The position numbers were made by a program, and so were the translations under genes. The notes beneath the pieces are model-generated. The model saw nothing but the letters and a program-made list of their open reading frames with translations, did not search any database and had not been told where the DNA came from. From Triticum aestivum (lineage: Eukaryota; Streptophyta; Magnoliopsida; Poales; Poaceae), in NCBI RefSeq assembly GCF_018294505.1, contig NC_057796.1, forward strand, positions 189,685,597 through 189,749,596: a stretch of 64,000 nucleotides of DNA, given 5' to 3'. Below are positions 10,911-23,500 of this stretch, in pieces (the first letter of the stretch is position 1; every line of letters starts with the position of its first letter).

Positions 10911-12988
10911 GTCCACTTGAACGGGCCCTTCTTCTTCATGAGCTTAAAGAAGGGTAAGGCGCACTCGCCTAGCTTGGATATGAATCGCCCTAACGCGGTC
11001 ACCCGCCCTGCTAGCTTCTGCATCTCCTTGAGGGTCTGCGGCGGACTCATGTCTTCAATGGCCTTGATCTTCTCTGGGTTCGCCTCGATCCCTCTGTCGG
11101 ATATGAGGAACCCTAGTAGCTTGCCGGAAGGGATGCCAAACACGCACTTCTCCGGGTTAAGCCTCAAGTTCACTTGGCGCAAGCTCTCGAAGGTCTCCTC
11201 CAAGTCCTGAATCAATGTCCTCGCCTCGCGAGATTTGACAACTATGTCATCGACGTAAGCCTCTGTGTTCCTCCCGAGCTGCCGCCCCAGGGCGATGTGC
11301 ATCAATCGCTGGATGGTGGCGCCTACGTTGCGCAGCCCGAAGGGCATACAAGTGTAGCAGTACACCCCACATGGTGTTAGGAAAGCTGTCTTCTCCACAT
11401 CTTCCACCGCCATCTTGATCTGATGATACCCCGAGAATGCGTCTAGGAAGCACAGCAAGTCGCACTCGGCGATGGAGTCGACGATTTCGTCGATGCGCGG
11501 GAGCGGGAACGGATCTTGGGGGCAGGCTTTTTTGAGGTTGGTGAAGTCGACGCACATCCGCTCCTTCCCGCCTTTCTTTGGCACTACGACAGGGTTTGCC
11601 AGCCATTCAGGATATCGAACTTCCCGGATGGCGCCTGCCGCCTCCAGCTTGCGTGTCTCTTGGACGATGAAGGCCTGCTTCTCAATGGACTGCCGTCTGG
11701 CTCGCCGCTTTACGGGGCGTATGTTGGGGCATACCCTTAGATGATGCTGGATCACCTCTCTCGGGATCCCTACCAGCTGATTGGGCTCCCACGCGAATAT
11801 TTCCTTGTTCGCGCGCAAGAACCTCACCAAGGCTTCTTCTTGTCCCGGGTTAAGGCCGGCTCCTATGGTGGAGGTGGCCCCCGAAGACCCGTCCTCGTTG
11901 ACCGGCAGCTGCTTGGTTTCCGCCTTGTCTTGGGTGAACAACTGCTTCTTCTTGGTAGGCGCAGCCTCCTTGGCCTCGTGGGTGTCGGCGCCAGCCGGCT
12001 GTGCCACCGCCGCGGTCTTGAAGGTGAGCCTAAGCGCCGTCACGGCCTCCTTAGTGTCCCCCTTGATGGTGAGGACACCCTTGCTTCCTGGCATCTTCAT
12101 GAGGTTGTAGGCCGGATGAGTCGCCGCCATGAACTGAGCGAGAGCTGGGTACCCGAGGATGGCGTTGTATGGGAGACCGATGCGGGCGATGTCGAAGTCC
12201 ACCAGCTCAGTGCGGTAGTTGTCGCGTGTGCCGAAGGTGACGGGGAGGCGGATCTGCCCCAGAGAGTGGGCAACTCCGCCACCCACTCCCGAAAAAGGCT
12301 TGCTGAGGTTGAGCCGCTCGGGCGGTACGTGGAGGAGGCTGAATGCTTCTATGGAGAGCAAGTTGAGGCCAGCACCGCCATCAATGAGGGTCTTGGTGAT
12401 GGCCACATTGCAGATTGTGGGCGTGCAGAGCATTGGGAGCACGCCGGAGCCGGCGGTGGAGTCGGGGTGGTCTTCTGAGCTGAAGGTGAGGTCGGCCTCC
12501 GGCACAGCCCATCCCGGCGGAGCCCCCGGGCGCTTGGAGGCCGCCCCAATCTGAAGGAAGAAAGTTTTAACATGGCGATCTAAAGGCGGTGCGTGGGAGC
12601 CACCCAGCAGTGCCGCGACTGCGTGGTGCGCCGGCACCGCGTAGCGCGCGGTGAAGAGGTTGCGGAGTTCCTCGCAGGACGCCACCATGGACCCCGGGAG
12701 GTTGAGCAGCCAGGCGCGTGGCACACCGGCGAGGGCCATAGGGAACCAGTTGGCCATGATCTTGCCATTGCCTCCGGCCTCGAGGACGGCCTCCTCGTAC
12801 GCCTGCAGGAACGGCGCCGGGTCTGCCGCGCCGTCGTAACGCGGCGCCATCTCCGGCTTGAACTTGGTTGGCCACTGCACTCGCCGCAGGGCGGGGGCCA
12901 GGGCTCGGTACCCAGACTCCCTGTTGTTCGTGTCGGCCGTAGAGGTGGATGGCGGGGCACCTGCCATGGGAGCGAAGCGCGGCGGCAC
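10911..12988 (-). pseudogene. Gag-protease-reverse transcriptase ORF, Tat-lineage
   Basis: A long open minus-strand frame; about the first 692 codons are true homology. It contains a gag core (residues about 38-125), then a short junction with no zinc knuckle. The retropepsin active site is LIDGGAGLN (residues 201-209) and the NAILGYPAL flap-side motif is near 275. The reverse transcriptase has MCVDFTNLKKACP, FLDAFSGYHQ and the catalytic AYVDD (578-581). Compared with full Tat gag, the segment between gag core and protease is shortened while staying in frame. At about 10911 (after KWTPGG) homology jumps frame. The start chosen is the first Met; a few residues later is also possible. Confidence 0.8.
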
Positions 12989-13028
12989 GGGGCGCAGGTT
13001 GGTGGAGAGGAGCTCCAGCGCACCCCTA

Positions 13029-13042
13029 CCTAGCGTGCCAAA
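13029..13042 (-). other. Primer binding site region of Tat element
   Basis: In the sense direction, TTTGGCACGCTAGG follows directly after the 5' LTR end. Its position matches the TTTGGCG.. PBS regions of elements D and E in this window. The tRNA was not identified. Confidence 0.6.
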
Positions 13043-13873
13043 TGTCGGATGTGGGGTTCCGACAAACCCTTAAGGTTCGAACATTGGGGTGCGCGCGAAG
13101 TCTTTCCCTCCTACCGATCTACGCCCTAGCTCGCTAAGATCTCGCGGACGAACTCGACGAACTTGCAACACAGAAAGACATGAGGTTTAAACTGGTTCGG
13201 GCCACCGTTGTGGTGTAATACCCTACTCCAGTGTGGTGGTGGTGGATTGCCTCTTGGGCTGATGATGAACAGTATAAGGGAAGAACAGCCTCCTGAGGTT
13301 GAGGTGTTCTTGTGCTTGTGTAGTTGACGATGATCTGAACCGGTTCGAGATCAGTTGCCTCCTACTGTGGTGGCTAGTCCTATTTATAGAGGCCCTGGTC
13401 CTCTTCCCAAATATCGAGCGGGAAGGGAGCCAACAACGGGGGGCAAATTTGAAAGGGGACAGCTAGTACAAGCTATCCTGACAAAAGCGGTCTTCGCCTG
13501 CGAAAAGCTCTGGGGTGACGCCGTCTTGTGCTCCACGATGACCTCCGCCTTGCCGTCCTCCTGGTCTTGGTCTCGTTGCACCAATATGGCAACCTTTGCC
13601 TGATGCCTTGGTACTCTTCGCCTGCGCTAGCCTCCTTAGCACCAAAGAGGAAACTTGGATGCTGCGCGTGCTCGCACCCGCCTGGCGCCGTTCGTCATGG
13701 CTGGCTAGGCCACTCCAGAGGAGGTCTTGTGTCATTCTCCTCGCGAGGCTTGGACCCTCGCGAGGGTCTTGGATGCCTTGTTCATGAAGATGGGCCGCAC
13801 GGACTGCTAGCTTGGCCACGCTGTGGGCCGCAGGCAGGCAAGTCTGGGGACCCCTGTTCCCAGAACGCCGACA
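13043..13873 (-). repeat. 5' LTR of the Tat-lineage element
   Basis: 831 bp, TGTCGG..CCGACA, followed by the target duplication ATCAC (13874-13878). The sense TATA box is the complement of 13381-13388. The partner copy is at 6817-7671. Confidence 0.88.
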
Positions 13874-13878
13874 ATCAC

Positions 13879-15225
13879 GCTAGCGTCACACTAATTGCGT
13901 GTTCTGGCTTGTTCTTGCTCCTGTACTCGTCTCCTCCCTCCTCGTCTTGACCTCCATTCATGTCCTAGAGCTCCCCCGTGATGCCCTGCGTCTCCCTGCA
14001 TCGGTGCCTCGTCGTGGTTCGCCATACATGCGCCACTAGCGCCATGCCCTGGCCGCGTCCAGCCTCTGCCCGCCATTAAAGCTTGGTCGGGAGCTCGTCC
14101 GTGAGCTCTAGAGCCCTCCTCCGTGCCTATATAAGAACCCCCGAACCCCTCCGCACCTCACTCATCTCTCCCTCGCCTCATTTGGTCACCAAGATTGCCA
14201 CATCTCGCCGGAGTTCGCCTCTATCCTCCATGGCCACCTCGGCCTCGGCTTGGTTCCGACCAGCTCGAGCCTCCTCTCCTCCTCCTACCATGTCCACCGA
14301 CCCCCCTCGTCCCACTGAGCCGCCTCACCCCCTTGCCCCCTCGCCTGGGTGGCTGCATCGCCGGAGGCCATCACCACTGCCCGTGTCTGCCTCCTCCCTG
14401 TTCTCCTTCGTCCTCGCGTGCTCCACTCCTCCCCGGCGCCACCCAAACCCCTGAACGAAGGCGCTGGTCCCACGCACCTGCCGGTTCCCTTGGCTCGACC
14501 GGGGATCGCCGGAGCCAGCCGGCCCCTTGGCCGCTCCCTCCCCTGCTCCTCTCTCTGTTCACGTAAGAACATGAGCGGGTGGAGGAGGAAGATGACATGC
14601 GCCCGTGCCCCCTCCCCCTACGCCTGGGCCCCACCTGGAAGTGACTCCAGCTATGGATCACCGTTTGGTTTTGATCACGACGTGATCGAGATGGTATATT
14701 ACTTGGCCGGTTAGCCAAGAGTGATATGGTTATGGAGATCTGAGATGTTGGTTTATCAGTATGATAGTAGTTTCATACCATGCTTAGTAGTTGCTTCATC
14801 ATAGTAGTTGTTAATTTAGTTAACCTGTTTAATGCTATGTGATTGTCTTGCCTTGATTTTTATGGTTGTTGTGAGCTTGCAAGTACATTCAATGTACTGA
14901 CCTGGCGTGTCATGCCAGATTGCAGGTGATGTCATGATTGCTTGATTGCTTGTCGAGGTTGCCATGCGTGCGAGCTAGATCGTATTCCAGCCAGAGTCCC
15001 TGCGGAGTGGAGTTCACCACCTTCGTCGTTGTTGCGCTGCTAGAAGTAGTCCGCTGCTTCGAGTTGTTCCGCTGCTAGCATAGAGCAAGTGTAGTATCGC
15101 AAGCGTAGTGTCGCCGTGCTGATGTGCTTCTTTGTAACATCAGACCCTTGTATTTTTATTCTTGTAATAAGAGCTGATTTGTTCTATGTCAAGGACGATA
15201 TTTCTTTAAGGGGGTAAGAGTTGTA
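13879..15225 (+). repeat. LTR-like repeat family, copy 1 (last part) with promoter and PPT-like end
   Basis: Continuation of copy 1 after the Gypsy insertion. It has a TATATAAG box at 14128-14135, a GC-rich CT-rich segment to about 14570, then a stretch (14660-15180) closely matching 19000-19510. It ends in a short unique piece with a purine run, AAGGGGGTAAGAG (15211-15223). That run looks like the polypurine tract that precedes a 3' LTR. The many Pro/Arg-rich frames here lack domains and are not called as genes. Confidence 0.5.
14128..14135 (+). promoter_or_regulatory. TATA box in LTR-like copy 1
   Basis: TATATAAG is followed by a CT-rich leader. It is suited to be the LTR core promoter. 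Confidence 0.45.
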
Positions 15226-18200
15226 ACAGCCTGGTTTTTGGCCATTTTCTTTTGATTTATTTGGTTTTTGCTCTCTTTTTCTTTTTGGAGTGGTTCTATG
15301 GTCTTGCCACCTAGGAAATCATCCTCATTCCCCCTCCCAAGTGGTTCATAATTCTCAAAACCTTGCCAAGATCATGCCACTTCACTCCTTGACCAAACTC
15401 TAAAATCTTTTTCTAGGGAATATTCCTTTTTCTAATAAAGGAATAACCCTATCTGCCCTATGTTGTGAAGCAACCTATATTTCTGTCACTCCTAAAAATC
15501 CCAATTAATTCTCATAATTTCTTTGGGTCATATGTTGCTCAAATATGCCCAAACTTTCCTTCCCCAGCCCAAGAATAATTCCCCAATAATTATTCTCCAT
15601 TTCTGTCCAGTGTGTCTTTCTGTGAAGGAAGTGCCACCTACCCTTTCCTGATTGCTCCCAAACCTTTTGGGCATTCTCTTATGTCCAAATCATTGCCTCA
15701 TGCCAAAATTCAACTTTATTTGCCTAGCCAATCTTCCTCAGCAATTTTTCAAACTTTATGTCAGACAGAAGGCATTGTGAAGGAATTACTAGCTAGGAGT
15801 TTCCAAATGAGTTGAAATTTTGTACAGTCCTTAATGTGCTCATATCATCACACTCCTTCAAATTTCAGCCCCATCCAATCATGTATGTGAGCACAGGGTC
15901 CAATATTTGATTATGTAATATTTTCATGTTGTGAAGCAAGTATATTTTATACTGCTTCATTAATACTGAGAAATTACCAGATTGTGCTCCTGCCCAAATA
16001 ACATCTCTCCACCAAATTTGGGACCAATTCATCAAACCAATAGTTCTCTAGGATTTTTGCAAGTTTCTGGACAGAGAGAATAGCTGTGAAGGAACTACCA
16101 TTTTGGTGAATCCAATTGGTATGAAATTTTTACAGCACGTTTATCTGTCCAAATAAATAAGCCTTGCCAAATTTTAGCTCAAATGGCTTCTCCATGTGAG
16201 TGCACCCTCCTGATCAAGTTTCTGGACCATAATGTGAGTTACAAAGCAACTATATTAGTTTTTCCCCATTATGCTCCAAAACCTCCAGGATCATAGTCCT
16301 TCCGTGGTTAATCATCTCAGACAACACCATTTGACCCAATCAGTTTCATGTTGATCAGCAATGCTTTGCCAAGTTTGATGCAGTAAACTTCAGAGCGTAG
16401 TTACCATTTAACCATAGCACCCCAGATCAAGCCATGGCATCATAAATGCTCCATCTTGGAAGGACATAACGCCAGACACCATTTACCTGCCTTTTGTGAC
16501 CTCCATGTGCCTAGTCCCGTGGTGACCGCGTAGCTGGCATGCCCATTTACTCGCTCTGTGCGCAGTGGCCGCGTCCAGGCGTCATTTGCGCTTTGGCCTC
16601 TCCTCCCCTCTGTTCGTCACCGTCGTCATCCTCCCCGTGCTCCGTTGGCCTCCTCTGCCTCGTGAGACCCTCCACTGCTCCTCCTCCATCGCCTACCGTC
16701 AAGCTTGCGTGCGTGCACACGCGTCCGCGGCGACGCCAGCTCGGCACCACCCTGCTCCGGCTATTGAAAGCCACCCACGTGTTGTTTCCCTTCAGCATCG
16801 ACCTCGACTCGCTCCTCTAGTCCTCCCTAGTGCCTTGCCCGAGCATCGGAGCCACTCCTCTCCGTCCATTGCCGCCACGGCCACCAGACTCCTCCGGCTA
16901 AATCCACTCGAGCCCAAGCCCCTCCCCTTCTTCTGCCACCACCAGAACTCCGGCAGACCTCCCCCACCCCTCGCCCAATCGCCGGAGGCCCGCAGCCCTC
17001 TGCCCAAGTATGGCCGTAGCCACCGTCCGCTGCGGTGGCTGCTCCGCTCAACTCCGAGCTCCTCGGCGGCTGCATCACCCAAGGACGGGACCGTCTCGTC
17101 CTCCTGAACACGTCGGTAGGCCGGGCATCGCCAATGGTGGCCCGTGTCGCCGGCAATCGCCGTCGGGAGCGACCCCTCTCCTCTGCCTGGCGCGGGCGAG
17201 AGGAGGGAGATGATGCTGCCCCTGCCAACTGGCCAGGCGGGCCCCACCACCATGAGCGACCCACCTAACAGCCACCCAGCCCATTGACTTGGACCCGGTG
17301 ATGTGGATAAGTGAAAGCGCATTCGCGCGGGTACGTTTACTGGTTCTGAAGACGCATTTCAGTGCGGTTTAAGCCAGAAATGCGCTTTCCTATTCTAGAA
17401 AGCGTATTTGGCTAAATGTGTTTTCTCTTTTTCCAGTCAGGGACTTATTTGTGGATTAATATTTGCAAAAAGGTCCCTGGCAGAAAACACCTCATATCTT
17501 TTTACCCGTAATTCCAAATGAGCTGAATCCAAAGCTCACTTCTTCGTCTCGTCGAGCCCGTTCTATTGGCATCATTTTCACCATGTGTTAACATTCTAAA
17601 AATGACCATTTTTCCCTTGCGCTTAATCAGCCCCTCCGTGAGAAAACATTTTCCGGCGATTCATTCCGCGAGCTTCTCGCACTTTCTCACGGTGATTTCT
17701 TCCACCCCAGGCAAGCCACACCCTCCATTTGCATGATGCAATGTAGTGACATGGTTTAAATTATTTGAACTTGTTTAAAATATTGCTACATGTGATCTTG
17801 TTCATGTCATTTTCTCGGAGTATTATTTTGATCTTGCTATTGCCATGATATTTGCTTGGAGTTCTAGGACTTATATTTTGATGATATTGAGGATGTCATG
17901 TTGCCTTTGGATTATTAGTGGCTTTTATGATTATTTTCATGGTGCTATTGGACATGATGAGTATTACTTTGGATGTCATGTTTCCTTTGGATTATTGGTG
18001 GCTTTTATGATTACTTTCATGGTGCAATTGGATATGATATTTTGGAGTATTACTTTGGATGTCATGTTGCCTTTGGATTATTAGTGGCTTTTATGATTAT
18101 TTTCATGGTGCTGTTGGAAATGATATATTGGAGTATTACTTTGGATGTCATGTTGCCTTTGGATTATTAGTGGCTTTTATGATTATTTTCATGGTGCTGT

Positions 18201-19608
18201 TGGATATGATATTTTGGACTATTACTTTGGATGTCATGCTGCCTTCAGATTATTAGTGGCTAGAATTGTTTTCATCATGATGCTAGTTGATATTATGTTT
18301 TGGAGTATGATTTCGGAGATGATGTTTACATGTGGACCACCGAACCGGGCTTTTCCAGTGCAACCACATTTGCCTTTATGGGAAGCCCTAATGCGATGCT
18401 ATTGTCATGCCTCTCACCGGTGCCTCCAACAAGGGAAGGTTATGCGCGGGCGCTACCCTGATCAGGTAGGACGGCATAAGCCTTGTGTGCCCGTTGTTGT
18501 GATTGGTATACCTTTGTCCCTGTTTGGGACCGTTTTTGTTTTGCCACAACGGTGGCCGTTGGTGCCTTTGGTAGGCACGGGGCCACCCAGGACTGAACCC
18601 AATGGGGATGTTGGTCAGAGTGGCTAGGAGAGTGTCATGGCAATAGATCTGTTTTGTCGGAATGTCGTTGGTCCACCCGAATGGGAGTGCGAGGCCAAGG
18701 ACTCTGTGGTCTGGGTAAAGTGCGCTACCTCTGCAGAGAGTGTGTGTGTCTGTGTGTGTTGAATCTATCGATAGCCGCGTCCTCGGTCATGGGCATGGGT
18801 TCGTACTAGGTCACACTGTTCAATCAACACTCACATGACGGAATGACTTATAGGTGATTTATATGTTGATATATTGAGCAGCACAATTTGGCAAGATGTT
18901 GATGATGATGTTGGGATGATCTTGAGGCTGATCATTCAGTTTGTGATGTGGTCATGAGGTGATCATGTGGATGTTCCGTTTGTGATCCGTGAATGATCAC
19001 CATTTGATTTTGATCACGAGGTGATCGAAATGGTATATTGCTTGGCCGGTTAGTCAGGAATGAGATGGTTGTTGGAGAATTGAGATGTTGGTTTATCAGT
19101 ATGATAGTAGTTTCATACCATGCTTAGTAGTTGCTTCATCATAGTAGTTGTTAATTTAATTAACCTGTTTAATGCTATGTGATTGTCTTGCGTTGATGTT
19201 TATGGTTGTTGTGAGCTTGCAAGTACATTCAATGTACTGACCTGGGTGTCATGCCACATTGCAGGTGATGTCATGATTGCTTGATTACTTGTCGAGGTTG
19301 CTGTGCGTGCGAGCTAGATCGTGTCCCAGCCAGAGTCCCTGCGGAGTGGAGTTCACCACCTTCGGCGTTATTCCGCTGCTAGAAGTATTCCGCTGCTACG
19401 AGTTGTTCTGCTGCTAGCATAAAGCAAGTGTAGTATCGCAGGCGAAGTTTCGTCGTGCTGATGTGCTTCTTTGTAACATCCTTTGTAATAAGAGCTGATT
19501 TGTTCTATGTCAAGTAGTGTCGTATTCCAGAGACTTCTCCCCGATCTCTGGGCAGGAATACGGGGCGTTCCTGTTTCTCTGAGCCGGGGTGCCACAGTCT
19601 AGTTGTAA
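15226..19608 (+). repeat. LTR-like repeat family, copy 2 (near full length)
   Basis: An approximately 4.4-kb unit. It begins TGTAACAGCCTGG after a polypurine-like run and ends ..GGGGTGCCACA (about 19600) plus a few bases. TG..CA ends, terminal similarity to copies 1, 3 and 4, and no internal protein domains suggest a long LTR or a large non-coding (LARD-type) element. The middle holds a GC-rich segment (16540-17280) and an 86-bp tandem array. The 18280-18830 segment has no recognised gene. A few-base junction (gtctagt) separates it from copy 3. Confidence 0.5.
17885..18265 (+). repeat. 86-bp tandem repeat array
   Basis: About four and a half copies of an 86-bp unit around TTTGGATTATTAGTGGCTTT and TTTTCATGGTGCTGTTGGA. 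Successive ATGs at 17973, 18059 and 18145 are exactly 86 bp apart. Because 86 is not a multiple of three, each unit rotates the frame; the overlapping frames here are shadows of the array and not a gene. The first unit is about 8 bp shorter. Confidence 0.85.
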
Positions 19609-19610
19609 CA

Positions 19611-20173
19611 GCCTGGTTTTTGGCCCTTTTCTTTTATTTTTGATTTATTAGGTTTTTGCTCTGTTTTTCTTTTTGGAGTGGTTCTGTGGCCTTGCCACCT
19701 AGGAAATCATCCTCATTTCCCCTCCCAAGTGGTTCATAATTCTCACAACCTTGCCAAGATCATGTCACTTCACTCCTTGACCAAACCCTAAAATCTTTTT
19801 CTAGGGAATATTCCTCTTTCTAATGAAGGAATAACCCTGTCTGCCCTAGGTTGTGAAGCAACCCATATTTCTGTCACTCCCAAAAATCTCAATTAATTCT
19901 CATAATTTCTTTGGGTCATATGTTGCTCAAATATGCCCAAACTTTCCTGCCCAAGCCCAAGAATAAATCCCCAATAATTATTCTTCATTTCTGTCCAGTG
20001 TGGCTTTTTGTGAAGGAAGTGCCACCTATCCTTTCCTGATTGCTCCCAAACTTTTTGGGCATTCTTTTATGTCCACATAATTGCCTCATGCAAAAATTCA
20101 ACTTTATTTGCCTATCCAATCTTCCTGAGTAATTTTTCAAACTTTCTGTCAGACAAAAGGCATTGTGAAGGAA
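19611..20173 (+). repeat. LTR-like repeat family, copy 3 (5' part only)
   Basis: Again starts TGTAACAGCCTGG and closely follows 15226-15790 (same AGGAAATCATCCTCATT and TTGGGTCATATGTTGCTC phrases). It breaks off within the GGCATTGTGAAGGAA segment, where an inverted copy of the same family's other end begins. Confidence 0.7.
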
Positions 20174-20558
20174 GTAGCATGTGGCACCCCGGCTCAGAGA
20201 AACTGGAACGCCCCATATTCCAGCCCAGAGATCGAGGAGAAGTCTCTGGAAAACGGCACTACTTGACATAGAACAAATCATCTCTTATTACAAGAATAAT
20301 AATACAAGGGTCTGATGTTACAAAGAAGCACATCAGCACGGCGACACTACGCCTGCGCTACACACTTGCTCTATGCTAGCAGCAAAACAACCTGTAGCAG
20401 CGGAACAACGATGAAGGTGGTGAACTCCACTCTGTAGGGACTCTGGCTGGGACACGATCTAGCTCGCACGAATGGACACCTCAACAAACAATCAAGCAAT
20501 CACGACATCACCTGCAATCTGGCATGACATGCCAGGTCAGTACATTGAATGTACTTGC
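20174..20558 (-). repeat. LTR-like repeat family, inverted copy 4 (end part)
   Basis: This is the reverse complement of the terminal part of the family, starting TGTGGCACCCCGGCTCAGAG. It is homologous to 19215-19600. It is interrupted by the chromovirus at the direct repeat CTTGC (20554-20558) and resumes at 35147. In the uninterrupted copies 1 and 2 the same site reads GAGCTTGCAAGTACATTC, which confirms the insertion point. Confidence 0.75.
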
Positions 20559-23500
20559 TGTAATGCCCACGTTGCGGCTATATCTCCCACGTGTCGAGGC
20601 ACGACTAAGAGGCATAACCGCATAGTGGTTTTGTCGCAAGAAGGGTCATCTTCACACAATCCCATGTAATGAACAAGAATGGGATAAAGAGTTGGCTTAC
20701 ACTCGCCACTTCACACAATACAAAAATATCATCATTCATCATTCAAAATACAATCATATAGACCGACTACGGTCAAAATCCAGATGAAAATAAGACAACC
20801 CCAAATGCTAGATCCCCGATCGTCCCAACTGGGCTCCACTACTGATCATCAGGAAAAGACACATAGTAACGACCACGTTCCTCGTCGAACTCCCACTTGA
20901 GATCGACGCCATCGTCTGCACTGGCATCGTCGGCACCTGCAACTGTTTGGAAGTATCTGTGAGTCACGAGGACTCAGCAATCTCACGCCCGCGAGATCAA
21001 GACTATTTAAGCTTGTAGGACAAAAAGGTGCAAAGAGGTGGAGCTGCAGCGGCAAAAGCATGTATGGTGGCTAACTTACGCAAATGAGAGCGAGAAGAGA
21101 AGCAATGGAACGGACGTCATCTAGCAATGACCAAGAAGAGGTCCTGAACACCTACTTACGTCAAACATAACACAGACCGTGTTCACTTCCCGGACTCCGC
21201 CGAGAAGAGACCATCACGGCTACACACGCACTTGGTGTATTTTAATTGGGTCAAGTGACAAGTTATCTACAACCGGACATTAACAAATTCCCATCTGCCT
21301 CATAACCGCGGGCACGGCTTTCGAAAGATAATACCCTGCAGGGGTGTCCCAACTTAGCCCATCATAAGCTCTCACGGTCAACGAAGGATAAAACTTCTCC
21401 CGGAAAGACCCGATCAGTCTCGGAATCCCGGTTTACAAGACATCTCGACAATGGTAAAACAAGACCAGCAAAGCCACCCGAATGTGCCGACAAATCCCGA
21501 TAGGAGCTGCACATATCTCGTTCTCAGGGCACACCGGATGAGACATCCTACGAGTAAAACCAGACCTCGAGTTTCCAGGAGGTGGCCCCGCAGTCTGCTC
21601 AGTTTGGACCAACACTCGAAGGAGCACTGGCCCGGGGGGGTTAAAAATAAGATGACCGTCGGGCTCGCGAAAACCCGGGGGAAAAGGCTTAGGTAGCAAC
21701 TGGTAAAACCAAGGTTGGGCCATGCTGGAGGAGTTTTATTCAAGGCGAACTGTCAAGGGGGTCCCATAAATCACCCGACCGTGTAAGGAACGCAAACTCA
21801 AGGAACATAATCCCGGTATAACAGTAACTAGGGCGGCAAGAGTGGAACAAAACACCAGGCATAAAGCCGAGCCTTCCACCCTTTACCAAAATATATAGAT
21901 GCATTAATTAAATAAGAGATATTTTGATATCCCAACATATCCATGTTCCGACATGGAACAAACTTCAACTTCACCTGTAACTAGCAACGCTATAAGAGGG
22001 GCTGAGCAAAAGCGGTAACATAGCCACACAACGGTTTGCTAGGAAAGGATGGTTAGGGCTGACATGGCTAAAATGGGAGACATGATATAGCAAGTGATAG
22101 GTAGCGAGCATGGCAATAGAGCGAACAACTAGCATAACAAAGATAGAAGTGATTTCGAGGGGTGGTCATCTTGCCTGCAAGATTCTCAGAGTTGTCGAAA
22201 GCTTGATCCTCGTAAGCGTACTCGACAGGTTCCTCGTTCATGAACTCGTCTCCCGGCTCTACCCAAGACAAGAACACAAGCAAACGGAACCACAATCAAT
22301 CACGAGAAATGCACAAGCAACATGATGCAAAACATGTATGATATGCAAGATGTGATATGCGATGCGTATGCGTGCTCCGGAAGGAAAATGATGAACATGG
22401 CAGTAACTTGGCAAACCAAGCATGCCACTGGAAAGATGAGATGATTTCGGTCGAAATCGATATAAAGGTCACCGGAATCGGATGCACGGTTTGCAAATGG
22501 CAAGCAAAACAAGAATGACACTAATCTGCGATAAACAGCAAGATAGCACTTAAAATGCAACAAGTAACAATGCTACAGCACCCCAACATAGCAACACAGC
22601 ACATGGCAGTAATCTACAGGAGATGCTTGACAAAAGATGAACACTGAGCTACGACTAGTTCACAACATATCAAGCTCAAACAAGCATGGCAAAAGTGCAA
22701 AAGATAACAGGTTCACAGACTTGGTGAAAAACTGGACATGGCAGAAATCAGCATCAGGTAGCAATGTTCAGAGCACGAAATCAATATGCTACAGAAACTT
22801 AACATAGCAAAACAAGGCATGTTAGTGTTCTACTAAAAGCACATGACAAAAGTCCCTTACTGACCATGAGCCAAAAAGGACCAGAAGTTATGATGGCAAG
22901 CATGTAAACATAGCAAGTTTCGTTATTAGGTTTCAGACTTTGCAGAAAACAGAGCATGGCAGAAATATTAATATGTAGGCCTCTTTTTGAGCTTGATGCA
23001 CTCACTACAGAGCAATGCATGACAAACCAATCATACCTACAGCAAGATGGCATGTTTATAAAGCTATACATGGCAAGAACAATTGCATAGCATGTATGTA
23101 TCAACTACAATAAGCTTGGCAAGATTGCAAATCATGTTAAGAATCTGCCAGAAATATTTTATAGCAAAAGTAGAGCAAGATTGGGTCATGCTATGGTACT
23201 CTAAAATTGCAAACAATTACAGGAATGGATCAAATACAACTATATCTACAAAACATCCTTACTGAATATCTCCAAAATATGCATGGATCTCTCTCTAGCA
23301 TCAAGTTTACATGGCAACAAAATTACAGCAGACAGAGAGAAATCACAGTCCCTGAAATCAGAAATATTACGGGGCCTACTTTGCATGCTTGTTCTAGTCA
23401 CCACAAAGACCACAAAAATACATGGACTATACCACTGGAAAGATGGCATGGCATGCTTCAAAACACATGTAGAGCTCATTCCCAAAAGATGCACAGAATA

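Larger units (their letters stand above)
6817..13873 (-). mobile_element. Complete Tat-lineage Gypsy element, integrase-deleted
   Basis: A 7057-bp minus-strand LTR retrotransposon. It has two LTRs (6817-7671 and 13043-13873) starting TGTCGG and ending CCGACA, and the target duplication ATCAC on both sides. In the sense direction the order is 5' LTR, PBS, gag-protease-RT, an RNase H region with an archaeal-type RNase H, a C-terminal pol tail, an opposite-strand B3-like frame, and the 3' LTR. The integrase core is missing between about 9880 and 9850, so the element is non-autonomous. The double RNase H layout and the opposite-strand frame next to the 3' LTR are features of the Tat lineage. Confidence 0.88.

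Noticed and set aside
14083..14718. Pro/Arg-rich frames in LTR-like copy 1, after a TATA box
   Set aside because: High-GC sequence gives long open frames in several frames and both strands. None has a domain or is conserved in copy 2.
16539..17322. Overlapping frames in the GC-rich middle of LTR-like copy 2
   Set aside because: Open on both strands with low-complexity composition; they do not correspond to the frames of copy 1.
17845..18627. Hydrophobic repeat protein frames (CCLWIISGFYDYFHG type)
   Set aside because: They are translations of the 86-bp tandem array, which rotates frame at each unit. No start or domain supports a gene.
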